DNA from: Hansfordia pulvinata
Lineage: Eukaryota; Ascomycota; Sordariomycetes; Xylariales
Length of the DNA: 64,000 bases
Direction of reading: 5' to 3'
NCBI GenBank assembly: GCA_006538405.1
Contig: BJKQ01000006.1
Coordinates: 1,759,001 to 1,823,000 of the forward strand
In this document: positions 23,520 to 33,674 of the stretch, in pieces
How the letters are laid out: every line of letters begins with the position of its first letter
Numbering within the stretch: position 1 is the first letter of the stretch
Program-made: the position numbers and the translations under genes
Notes under the pieces: model-generated
What the model saw: only the letters and a program-made list of their open reading frames with translations
The model's database searches: none
Told to the model about the DNA's origin: nothing

Positions 23520-25896
23520 ATGGGCACGACCACGTCCAAGAGCCCGATCAGCGCTCCCGAGGGTGACTCGAGCGCTCCTGGCCAGTCCGAGTCGTCGGGC
23601 AACGATGCGCAAAGGGCTCACAATCGACAGTGGAACTATCTCTCTCGTGCGCGAGAGAGCCGCCTCTTGGAGGAGACCCGCCAGCTACAGGCCGTGAATG
23701 CCATTTTGGATCCGCACCGTGAAACTTCACGCACGTTTCCCGACCCCATTGCTGGCTGGACCGTCCGGCTCAACCGGGAGGGTTACGGGGGCGTGCGCTT
23801 TGTGTATCCCAGCCTACCACCACCCATCCCCTACACTGCCTGTCCATCCTATTGCGTCCTTGTGAGTAACCCAAGGAGGCCGCGCCCCTCGCAACTTGAA
23901 CGCCGCATCTCGTTCGCAAGCCAGCGCCGTAGCTGACAGTGCCTGACGGGTGAATCAGTGTGAGCCGCAGTACTTCCCCGCCAACCTCCAGATTGACGAC
24001 AAAGATGCCAACATTCTTCTGCAGAATCAGTGGAGCGTCTTGAACAAAGACCACGACGAGATCAGAAGCCTATTCTTCCCGAACGCCAACCGCGTAGCTT
24101 CTTTCTAGATCAAGAAGACGCGGCAGCAGCGATTGGACTGGCTCATCTGCCACGGGTCCAAGTTTGGCCTTTATCCGTGGCGATATCTCCTCCGTTGGCC
24201 CTTGAATAAGGGGAGGATACGACGACTCCATGGCTACCTTGAAACAGGAGCGTCGCCGCTGGTGGAGTCCTCGGAGCTGGCGGCCGACAACAGCGAAGAT
24301 GCAGATTGGGACGAGAATGAAGAGGAAGAGCGGCAGTACTTCCGCGAACACTTCCCACTCCACAACACATGCATCAACGCCGAGAACCTAGCCGAAACAC
24401 CATACGCTCTGCTACAGCTTCTGCACCACAGCGTCTTCAAGTATACGTCGACTTTTTTACTGGTGAATCGCGAATTGATCACCGATCTTCCTCACTCGCC
24501 CCGCATATTCAACCGCCAATGTCTCAGCACAATTACGAGTAACGTCGAAAATCCGCGCTGCACCTTGGTCGATTGGCACGCCGCGGGTGCCCACACGAAA
24601 ATCATTCTGGGGTTTTCCGAGGGCAATGCGCTGTTGCAAACTCAAATGCTTATCGATGAATTTTCTCTGAATGTAATGAATCAAATTCTTTCAGAAGCAG
24701 CTGACGACTCAGAAGACGGCTCGATGGATGAACAGCTCCTTTCCGATCAGCCCCAGCGGAATCGCCTCCACATCTGGGGAGATGCGATCAGGGCCGCCCA
24801 AAATCGGAACCCAGAGAGTGTCATGCCGAGGCCTGAACTTCACTTCCTGACGTCGTTCCCAGGCTGCGCAGCACGGCATGTGGTTTCAAAGGTACAGGCC
24901 ATGAGCCGGTATTATTCCGACAGGCTGGAGCTGGAGCAAAAGTCACCACAATTTGTGCATACCGTGATCTCCAAGGCCATCAGAGAGAGCAGGACTGCTG
25001 TGGATGAGTTTTTGACGCCACCAGGGCCGACTGGACCAAACACTTGGGCTTGGTATCTCGTGTCGGAGCTTCTGCAGACGGCTGGGTTGGAGCATTATTG
25101 GCGCACTCTGGCCAAGCTCCTGAAGCAACTGACCGATCTTCTTGAAGAATACGAGCACATGCATAAAATTCCAGCACCCAAGCGTGTTTTCGTTGCGGAC
25201 ATTATGGAAGTATGCAACGCGATGATCATCAAGGAAGCAGACAATCTGGACAGAGCCCTGGTGTTCCAGCCGGGCTTCAACCAATATTACAAGCGGGCGG
25301 AGGTAGGAAGCACAACTCTCGACGAGCAGCTTACTGATGCGGAATGGTTTGTGCGAGACCCCCTCTTCTGGTCAATGAGGCACTTCGGCGGCAAAGAGTG
25401 TTTGGAGAACGCATACTCCGGGGTCACGCCGCAGATCGAGATTGAAACCTTCCACACAGAAATATCGAAACATCCGGATCAACGCCTCAGGATCCACGAC
25501 GATCAGATGCAGCAGATGGGTCGTCTGGCATTGCTCAATGAGGTCAGGCTGGGTCTTCGTGTCACCACAGGTTGGAACCGACTTCCTCCGCAAACCGCAG
25601 ATGTGGAAAGAATCATGAAAAGCGAAGATTGGCTGGTCTCATCCGTATCGGACTGGATGAGCATTGGCTTCGAACAAAGTCTGCCTGAATTCAAACGGAT
25701 AGCATTAGATCTTTCGAAGCAAACCCGACGCATATCAAAACATGTTGATCCCGACTCATACCCCTTGCCTTCGCAACAGACATGGAAGTCATGGATCTCC
25801 AAGAACTCCGAGTATACACGGGCGTTGGACAGCCTATGGAAAGGAATATCGCGATTGGGGGTATGGAAGACGACGTGTTCAATGATTTCATTGTGA
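23520..25896 (+). CDS. Unassigned fungal protein, in-frame stop near the start
   Basis: Exon 1 is 23520-23861 (ATG in CACCATGGG). An intron at 23862-23958 (GTGAGT...ATCAG) leads to exon 2. The N-terminus (MGTTTSKS) carries a Gly2 and could be a myristoylation site, though MGTTTSKS is only a weak match. The joined frame reads well (WTVRLNREGYGGVRFVYPS, then CEPQYFPANLQIDDKDANI) until TAG at 24106-24108. After the stop it continues for nearly 600 codons with excellent coding character (QRLDWLICHGSKFGLYPWRY, an acidic segment, then helical blocks). The stop ends a pyrimidine-rich acceptor-like CTTCTTTCTAG, and a 15-nt in-frame GTAGCTTCTTTCTAG (24094-24108) would remove it. A 72-nt intron from 24037 with a poor GTCTTG donor is another option. 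Total about 754-759 residues if joined, 163 if the stop is real. I do not recognise the family. Possible pseudogene or sequence error. Confidence 0.6.
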
Positions 25897-27450
25897 GTTC
25901 CACCCGCTCAAAGAACGGATAGCTATATCTCTGTTTGGAGGATCTAAAGTCGATTGAAAGCAAGCAGAGAATCAAGAGCCGAGAATCGCATGGCTGACTC
26001 TTCAATATAGGGCTTGTCCAGCGAATTGGTGACGCCGTACTACACAGACCCTAGAACCGACCACAACGCAACAGTCTCCGTACCTGGAGTGCCCAAATTC
26101 TCCACAGACTCGAGCCTGCCTGTCACGTTCGCTGCGGACGAGCTCGAGCTCGAAGCTGCGCACGCGTTGTTTCCAATTCCGGGAGAGCGGGGAAATAGCG
26201 GTCCGACTATCAAGTGGGCCGTCTTTTTGAGTTTGCTGGACAAGACCGGGTGCCAAAGAATCCTGATCGGCGGAGGTCAGATCATGTTCTCCTGGGTTCG
26301 AGACGGGGTGAAGGCTTCCATAATTATCGACGAGCCGCATGATGGCGAGTCACTATTACCAGTGGATGTGCGAGTCATCGGAGCCAGACTCAAACGACGA
26401 GTCGGATTGTACAGACACCTGTTCGACGGGCCTCCAAAACAACCTAGCCAGCAGTCGAAGAAGAAGAAGAAAAAGCGCAATGAGAAGGCGCAGTCGAAGG
26501 CGCAGAAGCCTGCTGCAGGGCAAGAGGCAGAAGGCGAGAGGCCGCATGTATCGGCGGAGGCTGGAGCTGGAGAGTCTATCGATGGCCCGTGGACTTATGG
26601 GTTACAGCCGGCCTCTCGGGCAGGATCGAACGAGCGAGATCAGCGACCGTGGTCTATTGAGAATCGCGGCAGCGAGCCGGCTTCGTCCAATCCCTGCGCT
26701 CGAGGACAGGAGCAGGTATCAGAGCTTGCTGAGCCTCCGGCCGCAAAGCCCCTCGAGTTGTCCAGTGAGGAACGCACAGTCTGTGCCCAGTCTTCAACAC
26801 CTCGCGCGGCCGCCAACGGCCAAGGTGCCCAAGCGCAAAAGGGTGAATTTGCCAATAGCCCGTCTGCTGCTGAACCTGGCCGCAACGAGACTGGAACGGC
26901 AGTGTCGCAGAGCAAAATAAAGTGGGAGAAGAAACGCGCTAAGCGCAGGGCTCTAAAGGAGGAGGAGATGAAAAAGGAGCAGGAGAAAGAGCAGAAGAAG
27001 CAGGCAGAGAAGGAGAAGCAGGAGCTTGTCCATCAGCAAAGGGTCGAGGCAAAGAGGCTGAAGAGGGAACTAGAGGAGTTGCAGAGACGTGAGGAGGAGG
27101 AACGACTGAGAGAGCAGCGAGCTCAAGAAGAGAAGAGACGCATGGAGGAGATGCACTCCTGGGAGGAAAAGAAGCGCCGAGTAAGAGAGTCGCGGGAGAC
27201 AAGACTGGGAGATTCGATATGGGGAGAATTCGCCTCGAAGCCGAACAGGGGGAACGCAGCGCTCGCCGGTGGAGCACTGCGTGTTATCGAAGCAGCAGAA
27301 GGCGGTCTAGGCCAAAGCAGCCCTCAGAAAGCTTGGGACTTTGTTCAAAGCATGTTTTGTGAATCCATGAAGGCCATCAACAAAGAAGCGGGCAAGGAAA
27401 AGAGGCGATTGAGTGGCACTCATGGGCCATCGCAGCAGTTGGAGAGATGA
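25863..27450 (+). CDS. Unassigned coiled-coil protein, or 3' part of the preceding gene
   Basis: Exons 25863-25892 and 26011-27450; the intron has a GTGAGT donor and an ATATAG acceptor. From this ATG the product is 489 residues (MEDDVFNDFIGLSSELVTP...). Two in-frame ATGs upstream (25836, 25782) would add up to 27 residues. The N-terminal 130 residues look globular (TIKWAVFLSLLD, GGGQIMFSWVRDG). A Lys-rich segment, an Ala/Ser/Gln-rich linker, and a long Glu/Lys/Arg coiled coil (about 305-395) follow. The proposed first exon overlaps the last 34 bases of the preceding frame (more than 100 bases if an upstream ATG is used), which is unusual. One joined gene with an unseen frame change is equally possible. 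No domain recognised. Confidence 0.55.
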
Positions 27451-28199
27451 GACAGGCCTACCTTTTTATGCTTGCGGCGAGTCTAGGTACCATGACAGCG
27501 TCCAAGTTAGCCTCTGGCTCGATCGAAGGTGGTGTGAACAGGCGAAGCAAGAGATGGGTCTCGGCTGCGGCTGTGAAAGCGGCCTCGCCAGCACGGACAG
27601 GATCGCAAGGGGGCAAGGACGGCATCTTGACATGGCAGCGCAGCGCATGGCAGCTAGCGGACCTTGCAGTAGTCATTAGAGCTTTGAATAGAACAATCTT
27701 GTTTATGAACGAGCTTGACAAGGCATGCGTGGGAGAGCCGAAAGCATGGCGGGAAGATCCATACGCCTCACACCGCTCATACATCTAATACGATCTATTT
27801 TGAAGTAGTGCTTGAGGTTTAAGTATCTAACTTAGGTCAGGCCTTTGCCAGACCCGGACCAGATCATGCGCCAGCTGTTTGTTCCTCCTAGTTAGTTGGC
27901 CAGCCCCGGCTGGTCCGCGCCCCGCGCTTCCAAGCAGATATCAGTCTCCATGCTGTTGCTTCGATCGTTGTCATCACCCGCCTCTTGGTACTGCTGGAAG
28001 GTTTTTTGGCATGGCTTCCGGCTTCGTGCAGAGTCCGGGTGCCGTCCTGGATGCTTTTGGCCCAGCAGTCTCTGCCCGAGATGTGTCAGCGCAGGGGAGA
28101 CCAAGGTGTTGGACACAAGCCGATCGGTCATGACTTGTTTTCTCGGAGCGGGGGACGCGAAGAGCGAGCATGGCGTTGTCTTTGAGTCGGCTTCCAGGG
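27451..28199. other. Intergenic
   Basis: 3' region between a plus-strand and a minus-strand gene. A plus-strand ORF at 27447-27788 is open for 113 codons but begins inside the stop of the previous gene and has no domain. TTAGGTCAGG lies near 27832. Confidence 0.4.
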
Positions 28200-28637
28200 T
28201 TAGCCCGCCTGTATGCAAGAGTAACTGTATCTCCTTGCCGGGCGCAGCAGGTACTGGACTTGGCTCTGGCCATAGCCGGCGACGAACTCGCGCTCCATGG
28301 CCTTGATCGTCACACCGTCCAGTGTGTTGCAGAACTCGGAGGCATAGAACATGATGGTGCACTCGTAGCGCTCGACCCAGATTTCGGTCTGGAACTTGAC
28401 CCATTCGAAGGAATGAATCCTCTTGCATGGATGGTTCCCGTGCTTCAGTACCACTTCGGCACGGTCGCCATAAGCATCTCCCCAGCCTAGCATGGTGCCC
28501 ACGTCGTCACCTCGGGGCTGCAACTCGGTGGCATTGCCTTGCTGCTGCGGTTGCTGCTGCTGCTGCTGCTGCGGCTGTGCCGTGGTAGATGCGGCCAGGG
28601 CGAAGATGGAGAGCCAGACCCAAGGGGACCTCATCAT
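28200..28637 (-). CDS. Small secreted protein with Gln-rich segment
   Basis: Single exon, 145 residues. The start at MMRSPWVWL is chosen over upstream codons because it begins a signal peptide (hydrophobic WVWLSIFALAAS, cleavage near TTAQ). A poly-Gln/Pro stretch (residues about 21-33) follows. The mature domain then contains WGDAYGDRAEVVLKHGNHPC, IWVERYECTIMFYASEFC and a Cys near the C-terminus, giving four cysteines that could form two disulfides. The last residues (RPARRYSYSCIQAG) are basic. I do not recognise the family. An extracellular role is inferred from the signal peptide. A TATA box lies about 155 nt upstream on this strand. Codon use is ordinary for the window. Confidence 0.62.
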   Translation of the reverse strand: MMRSPWVWLSIFALAASTTAQPQQQQQQQPQQQGNATELQPRGDDVGTMLGWGDAYGDRAEVVLKHGNHPCKRIHSFEWVKFQTEIWVERYECTIMFYASEFCNTLDGVTIKAMEREFVAGYGQSQVQYLLRPARRYSYSCIQAG

Positions 28638-28790
28638 GATGGTGGCCGGTCTGGATGAACAACGAGGAATGTTCGGTTTGCGAGCGCTTATTGTCGGCCG
28701 TTCGAGAGCGTTCTTGTCCTTGATGACTTTTTCTTTCTTTCTTTTTCGTGTCGAGAGACTCCCCATCACACCCCGTTCCTTCTCTCTTTC

Positions 28791-28797
28791 TTATATA
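28791..28797 (-). promoter_or_regulatory. TATA box of the secreted protein gene
   Basis: On the minus strand this reads TATATAA, about 155 nt before the ATG at 28637. A pyrimidine/purine-rich leader follows. It overlaps a TACCTACCTA-type motif just upstream. Confidence 0.5.
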
Positions 28798-29756
28798 CCT
28801 ACCTAACCCAACCCTTGGGCCGTGGAGAAAATGGCCGAAGCCGAGCAGGCAGAAATCATGTTCCCTGCGATCCATTCCGATCCGATGGACATGCGCCCCC
28901 TCCCCCGCGCTGAGAGTCAGGGATTGGGCCTCGTAGTGTGTGTGTGTGTGTCGCCATTCGCAAGGCAGCAGCCAGCTTTGACGGCACCATCTTTGCCGGG
29001 GCTTTGATGAACTGCGAGAAATAATTAACTCGGCGCTGTTTGTCTGTCTGCCAGGTTCTCTTTGCTCCGTTCGCCACGCGAGACTGGGAGGGCATTGGGC
29101 ATGCGGCCGTAAAACCGAAGCACCTTTTGTCGGAGTTTAGGCCTCCCCCCCAACCCCTCTCCCCGGCCAGCAATACAAAGACGTGCGGGGGAAGGGCGAG
29201 ATATTATTCAATTCATCCCATGCAAACGCCGAGAAGACGGGGACGAGGTTTCGGCTGGGAGAGAGGGAATCGTGAGCGGCGGCGTCTACATGATCTACGC
29301 ACTCGTTGCTATTAGCAAGACGCGTGATGGGAAGACGGGAAAGAAGAGAGCAAGCAGCATGATATGTAGGAAGACACAGGTGGACGCGGGGGACAGGGAC
29401 GGCCACCTACACATTACACATTAACTTCATACCTTGGCTACCCAGTCCATGCGGTCCAGTAGTGACCGCTTCCACTTGCGATGCTCCGGAGTCGGGGGTG
29501 CCGAAGTGCTAAGAAGATGGCGTCCTCCCTGTCGGGGCAAGGCGGTTCGGAGGGAAGGGAAGCACAAATCCCGCGGCTTCTACTCGTCCGTACCACCAGA
29601 TCGCCACTCGCCAACCTGGTAGTTTAGGTATGTAGGTAGTGTACGAGCATGCGCCTAGGTTGCATCGCTTCACTTGCCACCCCGATCACACGAGCTTGCT
29701 TGGAAAAGCCGCCGCCCCTCTCGACGCCTCCCCCCTCGGACGTGGCTCCATCACTC

Positions 29757-29796
29757 AGTAGTATTAAGTAGTATTAAGTAGTATTAAGTAGTATTA
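29757..29796. repeat. Tandem 10-bp repeat AGTAGTATTA x4
   Basis: Four perfect head-to-tail copies. AT-rich compared with the flanks. No gene is nearby and no function is evident. Confidence 0.9.
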
Positions 29797-30106
29797 GCTA
29801 CATTTGCTCAGTCGGGTCACTCGCTGTGAGCGGGTTCTATTGCACTGCTCTGACTCTGATGAGAGCCCTCCTGGTTTTCCCAGAAGGCGCCGGTGGCGGA
29901 GGGCGCATCGGGGGGGCGGGCCGGGGGCTTTTCTGCACCACGACGGACAACGCCCCCCCGCGTGTTGCCTGTCTACTACTCTTACGTCACTGACAGTTGT
30001 TGTTGTTATTAATTTTAAAATTAGGCAACTTGGCGAGGGCCAGGTGCATTCGAAGCCGGGCTCGGAAGAGCGCCTCGCCGCGCAGATCTGGCTCCCGCAT
30101 TAATCA

Positions 30107-30118
30107 TACGAGTACTCG
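30107..30118. repeat. TACGAGTACTCG motif
   Basis: TACGAGTA overlaps the palindrome CGAGTACTCG (30109-30118). It is one of the dispersed ACTCGTA-family sites of this window. Confidence 0.7.
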
Positions 30119-30205
30119 TCGCACATCGTCCCCCGTCGCCATTAAAAAAAACAAAAGAAAAAGAAAAGAGACCCGAGCGCGGCTTGCCTGTCGCCTCCCT
30201 TCTTA

Positions 30206-30233
30206 CGAGTGTCGAGTGTCGAGTGTCGAGTGT
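30206..30233. repeat. Tandem 7-bp repeat CGAGTGT x4
   Basis: Four perfect copies of CGAGTGT, preceded by TTA so that the array begins TTACGAGTG. It may have grown from a dispersed TACGAGT-type site. Confidence 0.9.
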
Positions 30234-31014
30234 GAGGGTATGGTATAAGGCGACGACGCCCCCGCCGTCTGGCGTCAGGCATCTCAGGAACCTGAGGCTT
30301 CATTGGCTAGAAAGCGCCGGCTGATACCCGGCTTGTGCGTGGAGGTGATAGGCGGCTGCAAGCAGCAGGGTGTTAAGCGGCCTCTTTCTCTCTCTCTTTT
30401 GAGGCTAACGGTAATATGTGTGGTATCAGCAGGACGAGTAAGGGCTGTATCAGATGGACCTGTTTGCGCATGTTCCCCCTTAGTGTAGCCAGCCCGTGTC
30501 TCTCCCTTCTGATGTGCCCGGTGGAGGAAGACAGACTCCAAAGCAATGGAGCCGGAAATACGCTTCGGACTTCGGAGGGCGGGCGACCTACGAGACACTC
30601 AATAAAGCTACCTTAGGTAAAATCAGAACAAGACCGGGCCCGTCAGGCGCTTCTAACTAGGTTAAAACACTTGCCACGCCGCCCTTTACTCGTACGGGGT
30701 GCCACGGGTATCGGGTAGGCGGGCACTTAACCTCTTGTGTCAGTTCAATGGATGCCCGTAGAACATGGCGACCTCGTTGAAGCGTGGCGTGCTCATGGCC
30801 TGGCGGCGCCGCTTGGTGCCCGCCTCAACTGGGTCTCTTTACGACGCCACGCCGTCGGGCACGTCGGGCACGTCGGGATGCCACAGGCGAGAGCCGCCCC
30901 GGTGCCCTTGTAGTGCTGCTCCTTGGGGGTTGCGAGTCGCGACTCGTCAAGCTCAGACCCAACTGCCGAGTGGCAGCTGCTGACATACCCATAACCCGTC
31001 TGACGTCTTTCCGG

Positions 31015-31066
31015 GTGGGTATGATAACCTACTTACTTAGGTGGGTATGATAACCTACTTACTTAG
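31015..31066. repeat. Perfect 26-bp tandem duplication
   Basis: Two identical 26-nt units (31015-31040 and 31041-31066), each ending CTACTTACTTAG, followed by GTAGGTACCGTAGGTAA. Unit ends match the TACCTA/TAGGTA motif family. Confidence 0.9.
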
Positions 31067-31616
31067 GTAGGTACCGTAGGTAATGAGCATGCTTATGTCA
31101 GACCCTTAAACTGTGGACATAGTCAAGCTTCAACTGCTTCTGTCTGGAAGCTGGGAGCTTGTCACCTGCATACGCGCGCGTGCTTCCCACACTCTCAAGT
31201 CTCAACACTGGCACATGCCCACATGGCAATGGAGATGGCGGACAGCCCGAGGAGCAGGGAGCGCCAGACTACCTACACAACGCCACAGCCACTCGTGTCC
31301 CAGCGGCTGCCCCAGGCCATCCGAGGCCATCCCCTCGACGGGTAGAAGCCCGGGAGGGGCACTCGGGGTTCGACGCAGATCAGCGCGGCGCCGTTGCCCC
31401 TCGAGCTTGCAGCGGGTGGCACGCTGCCGATATCACGATGGTCCAGTGGCGGGGGGGGGGGGGGTCTGGATATGAGGCCTTGCCAGACCTGTTGGACTGG
31501 TTACGACGCTTGAGCAGGTCCCCCCAGCCGTGCCCGCGAACAGTCGAGGAAAGCGACGTTGCAGTCGTGGCGAGCCGCGTACCTATGCCCTTCAACATCC
31601 GGGTTGGTCAAATGGC

Positions 31617-31623
31617 TATAAAT
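31617..31623 (+). promoter_or_regulatory. TATA box of the Cys-rich secreted protein gene
   Basis: TATAAAT about 150 nt upstream of the ATG at 31770, followed by a leader ending in CGACCAAAATGA, a good fungal start context. Confidence 0.6.
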
Positions 31624-31769
31624 CCCTTGCGTCTGCCTCGCCCAGCTCAGGTTCAGACTTTGTTCGGCATCATCAGCATACTTGCCATTGAACTCTGACC
31701 TCCTCATCTCGTGAATACGGCCCCCCTTTCGCAAACATCCAACGTCCTACAACCACAACCTCGACCAAA

Positions 31770-32183
31770 ATGAAGACCTCCATGCTCGCCATCTTCGCCG
31801 CCGCCCTGAGCGTCGGCGTCGCCTTTGCTGCCGACCCCGCCGTGGAGGCCAGAGCCCCCGAGGTGAGCGAACAGCGCTGCGTCGCAGTCAGGATTGCACA
31901 CAGCCCCCCCCCCCCCCCTCTCCTCCCCTTCCCTTCTCTTGGCCCAACTCCTGGATCAAGTAAACTCTTGTGCTGACCGGGGAACGTCATCGCGCCTCCC
32001 GCAAAGCAGGACGCCATCCAGGAAGCGGCCTACACAGGCCGGTTCAGGGCCCGCTCCAAGCTCGTGGCCCGCGCGGGCTGCGACGAGCCCTGCTTCACCA
32101 GCCGCGAGTGCCTCGACCCCGAGTGCCCCAAGTGCGACCGCCCTTACCCCGGGGCTCGTAAGGTGTGCATGCGCAGGAGGTGA
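31770..32183 (+). CDS. Small secreted six-cysteine protein
   Basis: Exons 31770-31862 and 32010-32183. The 147-nt intron begins GTGAGC, ends GCAAAGCAG and contains 15 C. Product 88 residues. A typical signal peptide (MKTSMLAIFAAALSVGVAFA) is followed by a short charged pro-like region with Arg-ending sites (VEARAPED, SKLVARAG). The C-terminal domain of about 35 residues has six cysteines spaced C-X3-C-X5-C-X4-C-X2-C-X10-C and a basic end (RKVCMRRR). The splice is convincing because it joins signal peptide and Cys domain in one frame and ends in a stop within 60 codons. The pattern suits a disulfide-rich antimicrobial or effector-type peptide, but I cannot assign a family, so activity is unknown. 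It is isolated between long non-coding stretches and has its own TATA box. Confidence 0.78.
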
Positions 32184-33674
32184 TAAGGAAGAAGAGGGAG
32201 GGGGGTGAAAAAGGCGGGGAGAGACGAGGTTGAGGGACCAAGAAGAAAGGGTCCCGGGTAGTACCTCCCAGCGCCTCTCTGTGTAGCCTGTAGGCCATGT
32301 CTGTATTACAGACGTAGAGCGGCTTCAGACTACAAAGGAGAGAAGGGGAAGTTGCAAGTCTCCTCTTGGATCCGAAGTAAGAAAAAAAAAGACGTCCGAG
32401 TTCGGTTCAGGGCTGGATATAGAATAGAGGCCACAGGCCGAAACACGCCCAGAAAGTCACCATCGCTTAGAGTTTCCACACATTAAAACAATAATCTCCT
32501 GGTCCGTCCGAGAATGAAAAAGCCAAGGTGGGAAGGGATTCGCAGCCCGTTGCCCGTGAGAGAAACACAAACACATGTCGAATGTCTTTCCCACTTTTGT
32601 TTGGGCTTACTGACCTGCCGTGCCTGCCACGAGCGCGGCTTCAGGCTGCTTTTTCTTTTTTTTCTTTTGCCCCCTTATTTTTCTCTTTTACCACGTCACG
32701 ACCCTGGCAAAAGTCCCCATGTGGCATGGAACAAGTGACACTTGAGAGGAGACGTCTCCGAGGGTCGGAGGATTTGACCTTGGCACTGCTGGTACCCCAT
32801 GTGCTCACCAGGCCGTGGGCGTTGAGAGCTCACCGCCCACGTGACTGAAGACGACCTTTGGGGCCGGTGGCGACAAGATGCCTGAGTTGTGGACTAGTTG
32901 CTCGATCGCCAGGCTCTAATGGCAGTCTGGGGGTGCGATGCGATCCCCATTCTATGGAGTGGTCGGGTATGGAGTGGCTGCGTGTGGCGTGTGGCGACGT
33001 TGAAGACAACGTACGAGTAATGGAACCATATCGTACGGATGCTGCATGCACCCTACATCCTGCCTCCAGGCTCTCGTGCACTTATTTTGGTCCGGATGGC
33101 GTCGCTAACCTCTCTATGTGGCCGATTCAATGTGTTCGCCAGGGGCGCCCTCAGCTGTCCCAAACCCGTCGAGTCTTCTTGTACGCTCCCGGGTCTTGTC
33201 CACGAGAGAGCCGCTGCCGCAACGGAAATGGAGGAGCAGACTGCCCAGTCGTGCAGCAGCAGCGAGCCCAAGTTGGACCCTGGAAGCGCAAAGACCGCGA
33301 AGCACACCCGCGACTCGAGGCCCCTGGCGGCCGGAACCCCGAAAAAACCAGCCAGCCACCACTGATCAGTCTCGCCCTCTTCACCTCTCTGTAGATGTAA
33401 TAGCAGCTGAGTAGATCGCCACGTCGCGACATACCCTGTAACGCGAATGGATTCGATGTCTCAACGGGCTCCAGCTCGCCGCTGGCGACTCACTGTGGTG
33501 TAACCGGCGCGGATGCCGAGCGAAAGATGAACGATGAGCATACGAGCACATCAAGACAGGTACACATTTGACAATAAATACAGTGCTGGTCGCTAACGCT
33601 GCTAAGACACAAGAATGCACTGCTTCCGATAAAACCTCAACCCGAGCCACTGCATGGCTTGTGCCAAGGAGACA
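32184..33674. other. Intergenic
   Basis: 3' region of the secreted-protein gene, then nothing recognisable. TACGAGTA occurs at 33012. ORFs at 32858-33394 and on the opposite strand lack domains. Confidence 0.45.

Larger units (their letters stand above)
28798..31616. other. Repeat-rich non-coding stretch
   Basis: No gene seen in 2.8 kb. It holds several tandem repeats annotated separately, a TG repeat near 28937-28951, a 14-G run (31451-31464), TACGAGTA/TACTCGTA at 30107 and 30687, and several AGGTAGGTA-type motifs. Confidence 0.45.

Noticed and set aside
27447..27788. 113-codon plus-strand ORF after the coiled-coil gene
   Set aside because: It starts within the previous gene's stop, has no promoter space and no recognisable domain.
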